Shown piece by piece: positions 18,177 to 27,100 of a stretch of 33,213 nt of DNA. The DNA comes from JADGGV01 sp035715725 (lineage in GTDB: Bacteria; Gemmatimonadota; Gemmatimonadetes; Longimicrobiales; RSA9). Both the position numbers and the translations under genes were made by a program. How positions within the stretch are numbered: the first letter of the stretch is position 1; the number at the start of each line of letters is the position of its first letter. The notes beneath the pieces are model-generated. The model was given only the letters and a program-made list of their open reading frames with translations. It made no database searches and was not told where the DNA came from. Location of the stretch: the NCBI GenBank assembly GCA_035715725.1, contig DASTKT010000174.1, positions 1-33,213 on the forward strand, read 5' to 3'.

Positions 18177-19757
18177 TCAGCTCTCGGCGCCGAGGGTGCG
18201 CCGGCGGAAGGGCGCGTCGGCGCGCGATTCCGAGTGGGGGAGTGGGAGAGTGGACGGGTGGGCGATGGCGCCGTCTCCCACTCCCCCGCTCTGGCGCTCC
18301 CCCGCTCTGCCCTCCGGCTCCAGCCCGCAGGCGCGCATCCACGCGCCGAAATCGTCCCGCGCGCGCTCGACGAGTCGCTCGCGGCGGCGGCCCTTGTCGC
18401 GGATCGGCTCGGTGAGCGGCTCGAGCAGGCCGAAGTTGGAGTTCATCGGCTGGAACTCGCCGGCCCGGGCCTCGCGCAGATAGCGGAACAGGCCGCCGAG
18501 CATGGTGGTCGCGGGCGGGAGCGCGGGGCGCTCGCCACGCAGGAGCCGATCCAGGTTGATCCCGGCCAGGATGCCGGAGGCGGCGGACTCGGTGTAGCCT
18601 TCGACGCCGGTGAGCTGGCCGGCGAAGATCACGTCCGGGCGCGCGGCGGGCGCGCCGTAGGGCGCGAGCCGCATGGGGAAGTTCAGGTACGTGTTCCGGT
18701 GGATCGAGCCGAAGCGGAGGAACTCGGCGTTCTCGAGGCCGGGGATCATGCGGAAGACGCGGCGCTGCTCGCCGGTGCGGAGCCGGGTCTGGAAGCCGAC
18801 CATGTTCCACATGTTGCCGGCCCGGTCCTCGCGCCGGAGCTGCACGACCGCCCAGGGGCGCTTGCCGGTGCGCGGGTCCCAGAGGCCGATCGGCTTCATG
18901 GGGCCGAAGCGCAGCGTGTCGGCGCCGCGGGCGGCCATGACTTCGATCGGGAGGCAGCCCTCGAAGTAGGGGACGGCGGGATCCAGGGGTTGGCCGGCGG
19001 CGCCATGGATCTGCCCCGGCTCGGGCGCGATTGTAGAATCGGGGGGGCCCCCCGCGTCGTCCGCACCGGCGCCCGCGCCGCAGCTCGCGCCGAACGGCAG
19101 CCCCTCCCACTCGTGCCCCTGGTAGACGTCGGCGGCGCGGAGCGCGGCGAGGAACGCCTCGTACTCCTCGCGGCTCATCGGGCAGTTCAGGTAGTCGTCG
19201 TCGCCTTCGCCCTTGCCCCAGCGCGAGGCGCCGAACGCGACGCTCCGGTCGATGGAGTCGGCGTGGACGATCGGCGCGATGGAGTCGTAGAAGGCGAGGC
19301 CCTCCTCGCCGAGCCGCCGGGCGACGTCCGCGGTCAGCGCATCCGAGGTGAGCGGCCCGGACGCGATGATCGCCGGCCCGTCGGGCAGCGCGGTGACCTC
19401 GCGCCGCTCGATCGTGATGCGGGGGTGCTCGGCGACGAGCCGCGTCATCGTCTCGGCGAAGACCTCGCGGTCGACGACGAGGGCGGTGCCGCCGGGGACG
19501 CGGGCGGCGTCGGCGGCGCGGAGCAGGATGGAGCCGAGGTCGCGCATCTCGGCCTTGAGCAGGCCGTGCGCGTTCGTCAGGTCCTCGCTCTTGAACGAGT
19601 TCGTGCAGACGAGCTCGGCGAGGCGCTCGGTCTGGTGCGCGGGCGTACGGGCGACGGGCCGCATCTCGACGAGCGTGACCGTGTGGCCGCGCTCGGCGAG
19701 CTGCCAGGCGGCCTCGCAGCCGGCGAGGCCGCCGCCGACGACCGTGACGTCAGCCAC
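18177..19757 (-). CDS. trmFO: tRNA m5U54 methyltransferase, folate/FAD-dependent TrmFO
   Basis: TrmFO methylates U54 of tRNA using methylenetetrahydrofolate and reduced FAD. The Rossmann motif VVGGGLAGCEAAWQLA opens the protein. Cys51 (ELVCTNSFKS) and Cys268 (FEGCLPIEVMA) correspond to the family's functional cysteines. GPMKPIGLWDPRTGKRPWAVVQLR, GFQTRL, MIPGLENAEFLR and FAGQLTGVEGYTESAASG are all present. At 526 residues it is much longer than the usual 435-450. About 45 residues (214-262, Gly/Ala/Pro-rich) are inserted before FEGC, and the last ~47 residues are a low-complexity tail, partly encoded by a hairpin repeat. The GTG start overlaps the topA stop by 8 bp (GTGGCTGA). Confidence 0.95.
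   Translation of the reverse strand: MADVTVVGGGLAGCEAAWQLAERGHTVTLVEMRPVARTPAHQTERLAELVCTNSFKSEDLTNAHGLLKAEMRDLGSILLRAADAARVPGGTALVVDREVFAETMTRLVAEHPRITIERREVTALPDGPAIIASGPLTSDALTADVARRLGEEGLAFYDSIAPIVHADSIDRSVAFGASRWGKGEGDDDYLNCPMSREEYEAFLAALRAADVYQGHEWEGLPFGASCGAGAGADDAGGPPDSTIAPEPGQIHGAAGQPLDPAVPYFEGCLPIEVMAARGADTLRFGPMKPIGLWDPRTGKRPWAVVQLRREDRAGNMWNMVGFQTRLRTGEQRRVFRMIPGLENAEFLRFGSIHRNTYLNFPMRLAPYGAPAARPDVIFAGQLTGVEGYTESAASGILAGINLDRLLRGERPALPPATTMLGGLFRYLREARAGEFQPMNSNFGLLEPLTEPIRDKGRRRERLVERARDDFGAWMRACGLEPEGRAGERQSGGVGDGAIAHPSTLPLPHSESRADAPFRRRTLGAES
18232..18307. repeat. 76-bp hairpin repeat within the trmFO 3' end
   Basis: The sequence is symmetric about GGCGCC (18267-18272). Comparing the 38-nt arms gives 28 matches, and four of the ten mismatches would be G-U pairs in RNA. 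The arms carry GAGTGGGGGAGTGG and its complement. The same pattern recurs at 24107-24175. It encodes residues of about 484-509 of TrmFO. It behaves like a dispersed, REP-type palindromic element. Confidence 0.75.
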
Positions 19758-22071
19758 GAGCGGCGTCGAGCGACTCGGGCGCGAACTCGCCCTTGCACTT
19801 CGGGCACTTGAGGAACTCGCCGCGCGCCTTCGTGCTCTTCTCGCTGAGGTACGGCGAGCCGCAGTCCGGGCACGGCCCGGCGACGGGCTTGTCCCACGTG
19901 GACCACTGGCAGTCCGGGTAGCGCGTGCACCCCCAGAAGACCTTGCCGCGGCGCGTGCGCTTCTCGCCGACGTCGCCTTCGCCGCACTCCGGACACTTCA
20001 GCCCCGGGACGGTGACCGGCTGCGTGTGCTTGCACTTCGGGTAGTTGGAGCACGCGATGAACGGCCCGAAGCGGCCGGCGCGCTCGACGAGCTCGCCGCC
20101 GCACTTCGGGCACTTCTGCCCGATCGGCCGAGGCTCCTCCTTCTCCTTCTTGTCGAGCGACTCCGTGTGCCGGCACTCCGGGTAGCCGGTGCAGGCGAGG
20201 AAGCGGCCGTAGCGGTTCCAGCGCACGGCCATGGGCTTGCCGCACTCGGGGCACGGCCCGGCGTCGGAGGCGACGACGTCCTTCACGACCTCGGCGCTCT
20301 TCTCCTCGCCGACGGCGAGCTGGCGCTGGAAGGGACCGTAGAAGTCCTCGAGCACCTTGCGCCACCCCAGGTCGCCTTCCTCGATCTTGTCGAGCTCGGT
20401 CTCCATCTCGGAGGTGAAGCCGACGTCGAAGAGGTCGGGGAAGACGCGGACCAGCACCAGCGCGACGGTCTCGCCGAGCTGGGTCGGGAAGAACTTCTTC
20501 TGCTTCACCTCCACGTACTCGCGGTCCGTGAGCGTGGCGATGATCTGCGCGTACGTGGACGGCCGGCCGATGCCGAGCTTCTCCAGCTCCTTGACCAGCG
20601 AGGCCTCCGTGAAGCGCGGCGGCGGCTGCGTAAAGTGCTGCGCCGGCACGAGATCGAGCAACCTGCAGCGGTCCCCGGAGTCGAGGGCGGGGAGCGGCGC
20701 CAGGTCCTCGAGCGTGCGGTGGTCGCCGTCCTCGCGCGCCTCCTGGTAGAGGCGCGTGAAGCCGTCGAACTTCATGACGGAGCCGGTGGCGCGGAAGAGA
20801 TACTTCTTCGCGCTCTTTCCGGTCAGGTCGAAGTCGACGGTCGTCGTGTCGAAGATGGCGTTGGCCATCTGGGAGCCGACGAAGCGCAGCCACACCAGCT
20901 CGTAGAGCCGGAACTGGTCGCGGTCGAGGAACGACTTGACGCGGTCGGGGCGGCGCAGCACCTCGGTCGGGCGGATGGCTTCGTGGGCCTCCTGCGCACC
21001 CTTCTGCTGGCGGCCGGCCCAGAGGCGCGGCGCATCCGGCAGGTAGCGCTGGCCGAACTCGTCGGTCACCCAGTCGCGCGCGGCGCTCACCGCACTGGCG
21101 GCGACGCGGGTCGAGTCCGTGCGCATGTAGGTGATGAGCCCGACGGAGCCCTCCTGCCCGAGCTCCACGCCCTCGTAGAGCTGCTGCGCCACGCGCATCG
21201 TCTTCTGCGGCGAGAAGCCCAGCCGCTTCGCGGCCTCCTGCTGGAGCGTCGAGGTGGTGAACGGCGGCGGCGGGCCCTTCGTCCGCTCGCGCCGCTTGGC
21301 GTCGGAGACGACGAACGGCAGCCCGTCGATGTCGGCGAGCACGTCCGTGGCCGCCGTCTCGTTCTCGAGGCGGAAGGCCTTGCCGTCGATGTGGTGGAGC
21401 TTGGCCTCGAAGCGCTGCTCGTCCTTCTCGAGCTGCGCCGTGATCGACCAGTACTCCTCGGCGACGAAGGCGCGGATCTCCTGCTCGCGCTCGACGATGA
21501 GGCGGAGCGCGACGGTCTGGACGCGGCCGGCGGAGAGCCCGGGCCGGATCGGCTTCCAGAGGAGCGGCGAGACCTGGTAGCCGACGAGGCGGTCCAGGAT
21601 GCGCCGCGCCTGCTGCGCCTCGACCTTGCGCATGTCCAGCGCGATGGGGTGGTCGAGCGCGCTCCGCACCGCGTCCCGCGTGATCTCGTGGAAGAGCACG
21701 CGGTGGAAGCGGCCGTCGGCGCCGTTCGACCGGCGCGCGCCGCCGTCGCCGGGCCGGTAGCCGAGTTGCTCCGCCACGTGGTAGGCGATGGCCTCGCCCT
21801 CGCGGTCCGGATCGGTGGCGAGGATCACCTCGTCGGCGGAGTCGGCCTCCTTCCGCAGCTCCAGGATCACCTTCCCCTTGCCGCGGATCGTGACGTACTT
21901 CGGCTCGAATCCCTTCTCGACATCGACGCCGAGCTCCCGCTCGGGGAGGTCACGGATGTGGCCGACCGAGGCGCGGACGCGGTAGCCCGAGCCGAGATAT
22001 TTGCCGATCGTCTTCGCCTTCGCGGGCGACTCGACGATGACGAGGCGAGTCTTTTTGGTGCGTTCGGTCAT
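19750..22071 (-). CDS. topA: DNA topoisomerase I
   Basis: This type IA topoisomerase relaxes negative supercoils. The 773-residue protein has an N-terminal Toprim domain with Glu14 (VESPAKAKTIGKYLG) and the DPD pair Asp87/Asp89 (ATDPDREGEAIA). The catalytic Tyr315 lies in GLITYMRTDSTR. Four C-terminal zinc-ribbon modules of the CPxCG...GRFxxCxxYPxC type occupy about residues 605-773; the fourth is shorter and ends in CPKCKG. It is the first gene of topA-trmFO-xerC. No ribosome site is evident. The gap upstream contains a large inverted repeat. Confidence 0.97.
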   Translation of the reverse strand: MTERTKKTRLVIVESPAKAKTIGKYLGSGYRVRASVGHIRDLPERELGVDVEKGFEPKYVTIRGKGKVILELRKEADSADEVILATDPDREGEAIAYHVAEQLGYRPGDGGARRSNGADGRFHRVLFHEITRDAVRSALDHPIALDMRKVEAQQARRILDRLVGYQVSPLLWKPIRPGLSAGRVQTVALRLIVEREQEIRAFVAEEYWSITAQLEKDEQRFEAKLHHIDGKAFRLENETAATDVLADIDGLPFVVSDAKRRERTKGPPPPFTTSTLQQEAAKRLGFSPQKTMRVAQQLYEGVELGQEGSVGLITYMRTDSTRVAASAVSAARDWVTDEFGQRYLPDAPRLWAGRQQKGAQEAHEAIRPTEVLRRPDRVKSFLDRDQFRLYELVWLRFVGSQMANAIFDTTTVDFDLTGKSAKKYLFRATGSVMKFDGFTRLYQEAREDGDHRTLEDLAPLPALDSGDRCRLLDLVPAQHFTQPPPRFTEASLVKELEKLGIGRPSTYAQIIATLTDREYVEVKQKKFFPTQLGETVALVLVRVFPDLFDVGFTSEMETELDKIEEGDLGWRKVLEDFYGPFQRQLAVGEEKSAEVVKDVVASDAGPCPECGKPMAVRWNRYGRFLACTGYPECRHTESLDKKEKEEPRPIGQKCPKCGGELVERAGRFGPFIACSNYPKCKHTQPVTVPGLKCPECGEGDVGEKRTRRGKVFWGCTRYPDCQWSTWDKPVAGPCPDCGSPYLSEKSTKARGEFLKCPKCKGEFAPESLDAARG

Positions 22072-22121
22072 AGTAAGACTGATACCCCACAGGGTGACGG
22101 GGGTTGGCCGGCAAGGTGGCT

Positions 22122-22223
22122 CGCTTGCGCTTGCGCGCCCGCTCGCGCTTGCGGCTGTTCCTCCGGCGCGGCCGCGAGGCCGAGGAACGACCGGGAGCGC
22201 AGGCGGGCGCGCAAGCGCAAGCG
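22122..22223. repeat. 102-bp imperfect inverted repeat between aroK and topA
   Basis: The outer 21 bp (22122-22142 and 22203-22223, rich in CGCTTGCG) are perfectly complementary. Inside, GCGCT, CGG and GTTCCTC blocks pair on both sides, and the centre is GCGGCCGC. It occupies most of the 175-bp gap between the aroK stop codon and the topA start. It could end aroK transcription, but there is no T run. Its form suggests a palindromic mobile or REP-type element. Confidence 0.8.
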
Positions 22224-22246
22224 GTAGTCCACGGCGCGTCGGGCGC

Positions 22247-22771
22247 CTAGTGTCCTCGCACCATCTCCGCGATCTCCCACGCCACCTCGTCGGGCGCCTT
22301 GCCGACGACGTCCACGGCGACGTCGGCCAGGCGGTAGAGCGGCTCGCGCTCGGCCATCAGGAACTCGGCGCGGGCGAGGGGGTCGGGGCCGGCGAGCAGG
22401 GGGCGCTTGACGGCGTCCTCGAGCGAGCGGCGCACCGCCTCCTCCGGCGTCAGGCGGAGCCAGACGACGAGCGACCCGGGGCAGAGGCTGTCGAACAGCT
22501 CCGGCTGCGTGATCCAGCCGCCGCCGGGCGAGAGGACGACCTCCTCCCGGCAGCCGAGCTCGGCGGTCAGCGCCGCCTCGAGGTCGCGAAAGTGAGGCTC
22601 GCCGAGGCGCAGGAAAATGTCCGGGACGGTCATCCCGGTGCGGCGCTCGATCTCCTCGTCGAAGTCGACGAAATCCCAGCCGAGCAGGTCGGCGAGCGTC
22701 CGGCCGACGGTCGTCTTGCCGGCCGCCATGAAGCCGACCAGCACGACGCGGGCCGGCTCAGGCGTCTCCAT
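22247..22771 (-). CDS. aroK: Shikimate kinase
   Basis: This kinase phosphorylates shikimate at the 3-hydroxyl in chorismate synthesis. The 174-residue protein shows Walker A GFMAAGKTTVG (13-23), FVDFDEEIE with Asp36/Asp38, EPHFRDLE with Arg62, the GGGW segment (83-86) and RPLL (from Arg123) in the lid, followed by REPLYRLAD. Many family members have GFMGxGKS, so the Ala and Thr substitutions here are mild. It overlaps the end of aroC by 14 bp, so both steps are made from one message. Confidence 0.96.
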   Translation of the reverse strand: METPEPARVVLVGFMAAGKTTVGRTLADLLGWDFVDFDEEIERRTGMTVPDIFLRLGEPHFRDLEAALTAELGCREEVVLSPGGGWITQPELFDSLCPGSLVVWLRLTPEEAVRRSLEDAVKRPLLAGPDPLARAEFLMAEREPLYRLADVAVDVVGKAPDEVAWEIAEMVRGH

Positions 22772-23987
22772 GCTCCGCGGGCCGGGCCGCGCCGGGGAAG
22801 CGCTCGATGAGCCTACCCCTGTACCCCTCGAGGTTCCGCCGCACCTCCGCCAGGGAGTCGCCGCCGAACTTCTCGAGGACGGCGTCCGCGAGGATGATCG
22901 CCACCATCGCCTCGCCCACGACGCCCGCGGCGGCGAGGGCGACGACGTCGCTGCGCTCGCGGATCGCCTCCGCCCGGTCGCCGGTGCGGAGATCGACGCT
23001 CTTCAGCGGCTGCATGAGCGTGGAGAGCGGCTTCATGGCGACGCGGCAGACGAGCGGCGCGCCGGTGGTCATCCCGCCCTCGAGGCCGCCGGCGTTGTTG
23101 CCGGTGCGGCGGTAGCCGCCGGCCTGGACGCTGCCGGCGTCGGCCTCGATCTCGTCGTGGACCTGGGAGCCGCGGCGGCGCGCGGCCTCGAAGCCGAGGC
23201 CGATCTCGACGCCCTTCATGGCCTGGATCGACATGAGTGCCTGGGCCAGGCGGCCGTCCAGGCGGCGGTCCCAGGAGACGTGGCTGCCGAGGCCGGGCGG
23301 CAGCCCGCGGGCGACGACCTCGAAGATGCCGCCGAGCGTGTCCCCCTCCAGCTTCGCGGAGTCGATCTCCTCGATGATGCGCCGGTCGGCCTCCGGGTCG
23401 AGCGTGCGCACCGGCGAGAGATCGGAGACGGCGTTGATGTCGTCCGGGAACGGATCGGGCACGCGGGCCTCGATCGGGCCGAGCCGGACGATGTGGCTGC
23501 CGATCGTGACGCCGAGCTCCGCGAGGAGGCGCTTGGCCACGGCGCCGGCGGCGACGCGGGCGGTGGTCTCGCGGGCGGAGGCGCGCTCCAGGATGTCGCG
23601 CGCGTCCTCGCGGTCGTACTTCAGGACGCCGACGAGGTCGGCGTGGCCGGGACGCGGGAGGTGGACCCGGCGCAGCAGGTCCTCGTCCGCGTCGGCCGGC
23701 GGCGGCTCGTGGGACATGGCCTTGCGCCAGTTGTCCCAGTCACGGTTCCAGACGACCATGGCGAGCGGGGAGCCGAGCGTCTCGCCGAAGCGGACGCCGG
23801 AGAGGAACTCGGCACGGTCCTGCTCGATCTTCATGCGGCCGCCGCGGCCGTAGCCGCCCTGGCGGCGCTTGAGCTCCGGGTCGATGTCGCGCTCGGCCGA
23901 GATCGGCACGCCGGCCGGGACGCCCTCGACGAGGGCGACGAGGCCGCGGCCGTGCGACTCGCCCGCGGTGTGGAAGCGGAAATGCAT
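22758..23987 (-). CDS. aroC: Chorismate synthase
   Basis: Chorismate synthase catalyses the final, reduced-FMN-dependent step of the shikimate pathway. The 409-residue protein contains the signatures FHTAGESHGRGLVALVEG at the N-terminus, GGYGRGGRMKIEQD, RPGHADLVG, RASARETTARVAAGA and the late GGLEGGMTTGAPL segment. The ATG follows AGGGA at a suitable distance. It is led by a clear sigma-70-type promoter at 24068-24096 and an RNA leader of about 73 nt containing a strong hairpin, so it seems to be expressed apart from the pilus genes upstream. Confidence 0.97.
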   Translation of the reverse strand: MHFRFHTAGESHGRGLVALVEGVPAGVPISAERDIDPELKRRQGGYGRGGRMKIEQDRAEFLSGVRFGETLGSPLAMVVWNRDWDNWRKAMSHEPPPADADEDLLRRVHLPRPGHADLVGVLKYDREDARDILERASARETTARVAAGAVAKRLLAELGVTIGSHIVRLGPIEARVPDPFPDDINAVSDLSPVRTLDPEADRRIIEEIDSAKLEGDTLGGIFEVVARGLPPGLGSHVSWDRRLDGRLAQALMSIQAMKGVEIGLGFEAARRRGSQVHDEIEADAGSVQAGGYRRTGNNAGGLEGGMTTGAPLVCRVAMKPLSTLMQPLKSVDLRTGDRAEAIRERSDVVALAAAGVVGEAMVAIILADAVLEKFGGDSLAEVRRNLEGYRGRLIERFPGAARPAEHGDA

Positions 23988-24020
23988 ACGGGTCCCTGCG
24001 TCGTGCTGCGTAGTAAGGAA

Positions 24021-24044
24021 AGAGCCCGGCGGAAACCGGGCTCT
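24021..24044 (-). terminator. Terminator-like hairpin in the aroC leader
   Basis: AGAGCCCGG (24021-24029) and CCGGGCTCT (24036-24044) form a perfect 9-bp stem with a 6-nt loop. On the minus strand it is followed by TTCCTT after the closing T. It lies downstream of the aroC promoter and 34 bp before the start codon. It may end transcription from the pilus operon, or attenuate aroC. Confidence 0.6.
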
Positions 24045-24067
24045 TCGGGTGAAGCCACTCCCCCGGG

Positions 24068-24096
24068 TATATACCAGGGGCGGCCACGCTTGTCCA
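24068..24096 (-). promoter_or_regulatory. Sigma-70-type promoter of aroC-aroK
   Basis: On the minus strand TGGACA (24091-24096), a 17-bp spacer and TATATA (24068-24073) match the -35 and -10 consensus well (5 and 4 of 6). The expected start is near 24061. It is the clearest sigma-70 promoter in the window. Confidence 0.65.
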
Positions 24097-24106
24097 GCCG
24101 AGTGGC

Positions 24107-24175
24107 CGAATGGGGGAGTGGAGGAGTGGGAGACCGCCGATCGCCCACTCCCCCGCTCGTCCGCTCCCCCACTCG
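24107..24175. repeat. Second copy of the GGGGGAGTGG hairpin repeat
   Basis: CGAATGGGGGAGTGGA (24107-24122) pairs with TCCGCTCCCCCACTCG (24160-24175) at 14 of 16 positions, and an inner stem (24116-24130 with 24144-24158) gives an alternative pairing. It begins 1 bp beyond the stop codon of the Ig lipoprotein. Its central GGGAGAC...CGATCGCCC resembles the centre of the copy at 18232-18307 read on the opposite strand. Confidence 0.75.
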
Positions 24176-24176
24176 A

Positions 24177-27100
24177 TCAGTTCACCAGGTCGCGGTTCCT
24201 CACGTCCACGATGACCACGCCGCCGCTCGAGGTCACGCCGTACAGCTTGGCGACGATGTAGTTCGGGTCGGTGGCGGGGAGCGCGCCGTTCTCGCCCGGG
24301 AACGGGAGCGAAGCCTTGAGCGCGCCCGTGATCTTGTCGCGGATCGGCAGCTCTCCGCGCAGGTAGTAGTGCACGCTGTCCAGGATCTTGATGGTCTGGT
24401 GGTCCGTCGGGACGAACGCCAGGCCGTTGACCTGATCGCTGGGCGCGTTGTTGCTCGGGTGCAGCGCCGCTCCGCCGCCGGTGGCCGGCTCCGTGAAGAG
24501 GCCCTGCAGGCGCAGGTCCGGCGTGAAGAAGTAGGCGGCGGCGGAGCCGCGGGCGACGCCGAACGTGCCGTTCGAGTTCAGGCCGACCCCGAAGACGCGC
24601 TCGGAGGCGTTGTTGACGAGGTCGGAGACGCTGACCTCGTTGGAGACCTGCTCGGAGCCGAGCGCGGCGCCGCCGTCCCACATCATGATGCGTCCGGACG
24701 AGTTCGTCGCGCCCTCGCCCACGGCGATCTTCGAGCGGTCGCCGGAGGCGGCGATGAACGTGGTGTCGGTCATGCCGATCTTCGCGATGTCCCAGCGCCC
24801 GGCGAAGCTCTTCATGTCCGAGTTCGGGTTCGCGGCGAGCGTCGCCATGGCGGTGGAGATGTCCGTCGGGCCGGCGGCGATCACGTGCGCCACGCTGTTC
24901 GGGTAGCCGGCGTCGTGGTCGTAGAGGATGATCTGGTCGTCGACCGCGCCACCCCCCGGGACGACGCGGATGCTGTCGATGTACGCGAGCGCGACGATGT
25001 TCGGGTCCGGCGTGATCGCGCGGTTGTTGAAGAGCAGCTTCGGCTCCGTGACCTGCGGCGCGGTGCGCTGGATCGCGAAGCGGACGGTGCCGTCCGGCGC
25101 CGAGCCCGTGGGCACGGTGGAGTAGACGAGGCGGCCCTGTACGTCCTGCGCGATGAACTGCGGCCGATCGGAGAAGTCGTAGAACGAGGCCGTGTAATGC
25201 AGCCGGCCGGCGGACACCTCCGACTTGACCTCGAAGAGCACCTCGTTGGGCGTGAGCAGCCGGCGGCTGACGAGCTCCGTGATCGTCTCCGCCGCGCCGC
25301 TGACCGGCACGAAGGAGATGTTCGTGCTCCCGGAGTTGGCGACGATGAGTGTATCGCCGCTGTTGTCGAGCGTGATGCCCCACGGCTGCGAGCCGACGAG
25401 GCCGACGCCGCCCACGCCCGTCTGGACGAACGTGGTGTCGGCCAGCTTCAGGATGTCGATCTTGTTCTGCTGGATGTTGGACAGGTAGATCCGCTTGCGC
25501 GGGAAGTCCACCGTCGCATCGGCGATCTTGCCGCCGTTCGGCAGCATCACCGTGTGCCCGGGCACGATCTGCACGGGCTGGGCGAAGCCGGTCCGGCCGC
25601 TCGCCGTGTAGAAGCTGTCCGTCGCGGGCGAGGCCAGCGCGTAGGCGCAGGGCACGCTGTCCAGCGTGCTGGCCGACACCGAGGCGCCGCAGTTCCCCGC
25701 CGCATCCACCGCGAAGGCGAAGAACTCCATCCGCGCGTTGTTCTGCGGGAAGGTCAGCGTCGCTTCGTCGAGATGGAAGTCCTTCAGCGCGAAGCGGAAC
25801 GTCGCGCCCGGCTGGCCGGCCTGCGGCGTAGCGAACGCCGAATCCAGCGCCACGGGCACCGTGTCGGACGGCAGCCCGTCCAGGTTGTTGCGGACGAAGG
25901 CCAGGATGCCGACCCGCTTCACGCCGGCGGTGCCGTTGTCCTGCGCCGTCACGTTGACGACGACGGAGTCGCCGAGCTCCATGCGCGGCGCGGCGCTGAC
26001 GTTCAGGCGGATCTGCGGGCGCTGCACGTCCGCACCGCCGCCGCTCGTCACGACGAGCACCGAGACGGGCGAGGCCACCCGGCCGCCGATGCCGCGGCGG
26101 TTCCACGCGTAGGCGTTCAGCGTCACCGTGCCGGTGGCGGTCGGCGTGAGCGTCGTGTCGATGACGACGCTGTCGGGCGAGTTGGTGCGCCAGCGGATCG
26201 AGCCGGTCATGGCGCCGCTCAGGTCGAGGCGGACGCTGTCCACGCCGGCGGAGTTGTCGACGGCGAAGAGCTTGACCTGGAAGGCCGTGTTGACGTTGAC
26301 CGTCGGGCCGCCGTTCGTCGGCGTGCGGATGTCGACGCGCGGGCCGCCGACGAACACGTACGCGGTGTCGGTGGACGTGTTGTTGGCGCTGTCCGTGGCG
26401 GTCACGATCAGCCGGACCTGCTCCGAGACGGTGTCCGCGATCGCGACGAGGTAACGGGTGAAGGTGGTGTCCGTCGGCAGCGCCTGGCTGGGCGGCTGCG
26501 GGAAGCTGACGGTCTTCGGCTGGAAGCGGTTCACCACCGTGACGTCCGTGGCGCCGCCGCCGCGCAGCGCGACGCCGGCGTAGGTCACCGTCTTGATCCC
26601 GGAGCCGTCGGAGACGCGCGCCGTGATGGCGACGGAGTCCCCGAGCGGGAACGTGGCGTTGTCGACCGGCGAGAGGATCGTGACCGTCGGGTTCGACTTG
26701 TCGGTCACCGCGATCGTTGCCGGCGCGGACTGCCCGATCAGCCCGGAGCCGTCCGTGGCGGTGGCGCGCACGGTGAGCGTGGAGGCGGCGCCGGCCGGCA
26801 CGGTGAAGACGAACGTCGTGTCCTTCGTGCGCCCGCTGGCGTTGACCTGCACGTCGGCGAGCACGGCGTTGCTCGGGTCGGTGACCTTATAGCCCACCTT
26901 CGTCAGGCCGACGTTGTCCTTCGCGCTCACCTTGACGTCGACCTTCTGTCCGCTGTTCGCGCTGGTCGAGCCGAGCGTGAGGGCGACGGTGGGCGCGCCG
27001 GTGTCGCGGATCCGGATCGTGCGCTGGAGGACGGCGCTCACGGCGCCGGCCTGGTCGGTGGCCTTCGCGCCGACGACCAGCAGCGTATCCTTCATCGTGT

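Noticed and set aside
18177..19757. trmFO as two genes or a frameshifted pseudogene because of its length
   Set aside because: All conserved motifs are in one frame in the right order; the extra length is explained by one internal insertion and the C-terminal tail.
23988..24060. A leader peptide controlling aroC by aromatic codons
   Set aside because: The only candidate (from a GTG near 24059) has one Phe and no run of Phe, Tyr or Trp codons, and it runs on into aroC in another frame.
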